Origin: Miltoncostaeales bacterium
GTDB taxonomy: Bacteria > Actinomycetota > Thermoleophilia > Miltoncostaeales > Miltoncostaeaceae
Reading direction: 5' to 3'
Assembly (NCBI GenBank): GCA_030829765.1
Contig: JAUROO010000008.1
Coordinates: 1-7,513, forward strand
DNA: 7,513 bases
Part shown: positions 6,301-7,513 of the stretch, in pieces
Numbering within the stretch: position 1 is the stretch's first letter
Layout of the letters: every line of letters begins with the position of its first letter
Notes under the pieces: generated by a model
What the model was told of the DNA's origin: nothing
The model's database searches: none
The model's input: the letters and a program-made list of their open reading frames with translations, nothing else
Program-made: the position numbers and the translations under genes

Positions 6301-7073
6301 GCACCGAGCGCGAGATGGCGGCCATGCGGCGGGTGATCGCAATGACGGGCCTGTCATTCCCGCGTGGCCTGCTGGGCGGGGAGGCCATGGAGCTCGCGGC
6401 GGTCATCGGGGCGGGCGCGAGCGGGCGCTCCGAGGTGGATGAGCTGATCCATCGCGTGGCCATGGCGCAGTGGCCCGTGCTGCAGGGGCCGATGGCGGCG
6501 GCCCTCGACCGGGCGGACCGGCCGGACGACCCCGGCGATGACCGCGCGCTGGCGGTCGCGGAGCAGTTCGCCGCCGACGCCGACCCGGGCAACCCCCTGG
6601 CGCTGGCGCTGGCCGAGCGTGCTGGCCTGGACCTCGCGGCGGCGCGCGCGCGGGCACTGGACCGGCTCGAGGCGCTCGCCGCCGTGCAGGGTGGCGACCC
6701 CGGCCGCCCCGAGGCCCTGGTGGCACTGGCGACGACCGCCGGACGGTCAGTGGTGGACCTGCTGGAGCTGGATCCGGAGGACTTCGCCCCCGAGATCGCC
6801 GACTACGCGGATGTCGCCACGTCGGCCGAGGCGGCCGCGCCGCGCCTGGCGCGGGCCACAGGCGATCCCGAGGTGCGCGAATGGGCACGCGAGGCCCTGC
6901 GCAGCCTGGATGTCCCCGCGCCGCCCGCCGCCCTCGCAGCGGTCCGGCGCATGGCCGATGGCCCGCCGCCCGAGGATCCCGCGGACGATGTGCTCTGGAC
7001 CGCCGCCATCGTCGTGCTGGCCGAGGACGCCATCGACATGGCCACGGCGGACGAGGAGACGGCCGGGGACTAG
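6297..7073 (+). CDS. Unrecognised Ala-rich acidic protein, translationally coupled to the FAH gene
   Basis: A 258-aa protein I do not recognise. Its ATG overlaps the FAH stop in an ATGA, which argues for coupled translation and one transcript. An in-frame ATG at 6315 is an alternative start. The protein is rich in Ala, Asp, Glu, Arg and Leu, lacks cysteine, and has no signal peptide or clear membrane segment. Most of it looks alpha-helical, with repeated A-L-A and E/R heptad-like stretches (for example 99-126 and 187-205) interrupted by Pro/Asp/Gly linkers (75-82, 207-212, 225-232). The last hydrophobic stretch is WTAAIVVLAEDAIDMA (235-250). No catalytic motif is visible. Coding is supported by the coupling, by the stop meeting the metF stop, and by third-position GC bias like its neighbours. 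A helical-repeat or accessory protein is possible, but that is a guess. Confidence 0.75.
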   Translation: MSTEREMAAMRRVIAMTGLSFPRGLLGGEAMELAAVIGAGASGRSEVDELIHRVAMAQWPVLQGPMAAALDRADRPDDPGDDRALAVAEQFAADADPGNPLALALAERAGLDLAAARARALDRLEALAAVQGGDPGRPEALVALATTAGRSVVDLLELDPEDFAPEIADYADVATSAEAAAPRLARATGDPEVREWAREALRSLDVPAPPAALAAVRRMADGPPPEDPADDVLWTAAIVVLAEDAIDMATADEETAGD

Positions 7074-7513
7074 CGGGCGGCGGCCACCAACCCGGCACGC
7101 GAGAGGATCTCGGGAACCGACGACTCCCACGCCACCGCCATCACGTGGATGCCGGCGACCCCCGGGATCTCGCGGAGGGCCTCGATCACCTCGACGCAGA
7201 TGTCCATGCCCGTCTCGCCCTCGTCGCCGGCCTGCTCCATGCGGGCGATGAGGTGGTCGGGCACGGTGACGCCCCACACCTTGTCGCGCATGTGCTCGGC
7301 CATGCGCAGGTGCTTGAAGGGGCCCACGCCGATGAGCAGCTTCGGCATGGCCGGAAGGTCGGCCGCCTCGAGGCGGCTCATGAAGGCCGCCACGCGCTCG
7401 GGCTCGTAGACCAGCTGGGTCTGGAAGAAGTCGGCCCCGGCCTCCATCTTGGCCCGGATCTTCGAGATCTCCACGTCGGGGTCGTCCGCCGCGGGGTGCG
7501 CGGTGGCGCCGAT
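7070..7513 (-). CDS. Methylenetetrahydrofolate reductase (MetF family), N-terminus beyond the window
   Basis: The C-terminal 147 residues of a flavin-dependent TIM-barrel enzyme that reduces 5,10-methylene-THF to 5-methyl-THF for methionine synthesis. The frame stays open to the right edge (IGATAHPAADDPDVEIS at the edge), so the GTG at 7474 is an internal Val and roughly the first half is missing. Family marks are GATAHP, KMEAGADFFQTQLVYE, PKLLIGVGPF, a G-V-x-VPD segment, ICVEVIEALREIPGVAGIHVM and the final EILSRAGL. The protein ends at AAAR. The stop (CTA on the + strand, 7070-7072) overlaps the stop of the preceding gene. The fragment cannot separate a canonical MetF from the MetF-like proteins of C1 pathways; canonical is more likely by the motif match. 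Confidence 0.88.
   Translation of the reverse strand: MGATAHPAADDPDVEISKIRAKMEAGADFFQTQLVYEPERVAAFMSRLEAADLPAMPKLLIGVGPFKHLRMAEHMRDKVWGVTVPDHLIARMEQAGDEGETGMDICVEVIEALREIPGVAGIHVMAVAWESSVPEILSRAGLVAAAR

Noticed and set aside
7060..7084. GGCCG ... CGGCC inverted repeat across the overlapping stop codons as a bidirectional terminator
   Set aside because: The stem is only 5 bp with a 15-base loop and no T tract on either side; expected by chance at this GC content.
6403..7098. 231-codon minus-strand frame opposite the unknown gene
   Set aside because: The Arg/Pro-rich translation is typical of antisense GC-rich DNA. The + strand gene is better supported by its ATGA coupling and its stop meeting the metF stop.
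1..7513. Mobile elements, CRISPR arrays, RNA genes, phage or defence systems
   Set aside because: No direct-repeat arrays, transposase or integrase motifs, tRNA-like folds or defence domains were seen; the genes are housekeeping or lipid-metabolic and uniform in composition.

Overview
The window is GC-rich (about 70% by eye) and densely coded. It holds eight protein genes, two of them cut by the window edges, with almost no intergenic space and frequent GTG starts. The Ino1 and phosphatidylinositol-phosphate synthase sequences are of the actinobacterial type (the Ino1 core is very close to the mycobacterial enzyme). A glycosyltransferase fused to a PHP-like domain and a divergent uracil-DNA-glycosylase-like protein suggest a deep actinobacterial lineage such as Thermoleophilia (Solirubrobacterales or Gaiellales). 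The class-level placement is inference; 'actinobacterium' is the safer statement.

Layout. 1-1112 (+): 3' part of an RlmD/RumA-type RNA uracil-C5 methyltransferase, truncated at the left edge. 1128-5449 (-): a four-gene block read right to left. It starts with a CDP-alcohol phosphatidyltransferase resembling PIP synthase, then inositol-1-phosphate synthase (ino1), then a PimA-like GT4 glycosyltransferase carrying a C-terminal degenerate PHP domain, and last a divergent family-4-like uracil-DNA glycosylase homologue. The first three genes are separated by only 13-22 bp; the last is 66 bp away and faces the methyltransferase tail to tail. 5450-5490 is a short divergent control region. 5491-7073 (+): a fumarylacetoacetate-hydrolase-family enzyme, overlapped by 4 bp (ATGA) by an unrecognised Ala-rich acidic protein. 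7070-7513 (-): C-terminal part of a methylenetetrahydrofolate reductase (MetF family), truncated at the right edge. Its stop codon overlaps that of the unknown gene in a CTAG.

How the genes fit together. Ino1 turns glucose-6-phosphate into inositol phosphate, PIP synthase joins it to CDP-diacylglycerol, and a PimA-like glycosyltransferase could then glycosylate the phosphatidylinositol head group. The operon therefore looks like a compact inositol-phospholipid/glycolipid pathway. The most interesting points are the pseudo-enzyme character of the PHP domain (and possibly the GT donor site), a UDG homologue lacking the catalytic motifs of its family, a probable ATT start codon for the PIP synthase, and a symmetric -10-like element between the two divergent units. 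There are no mobile elements, CRISPR arrays, tRNAs or rRNAs, and no gene-free stretch longer than about 70 bp.
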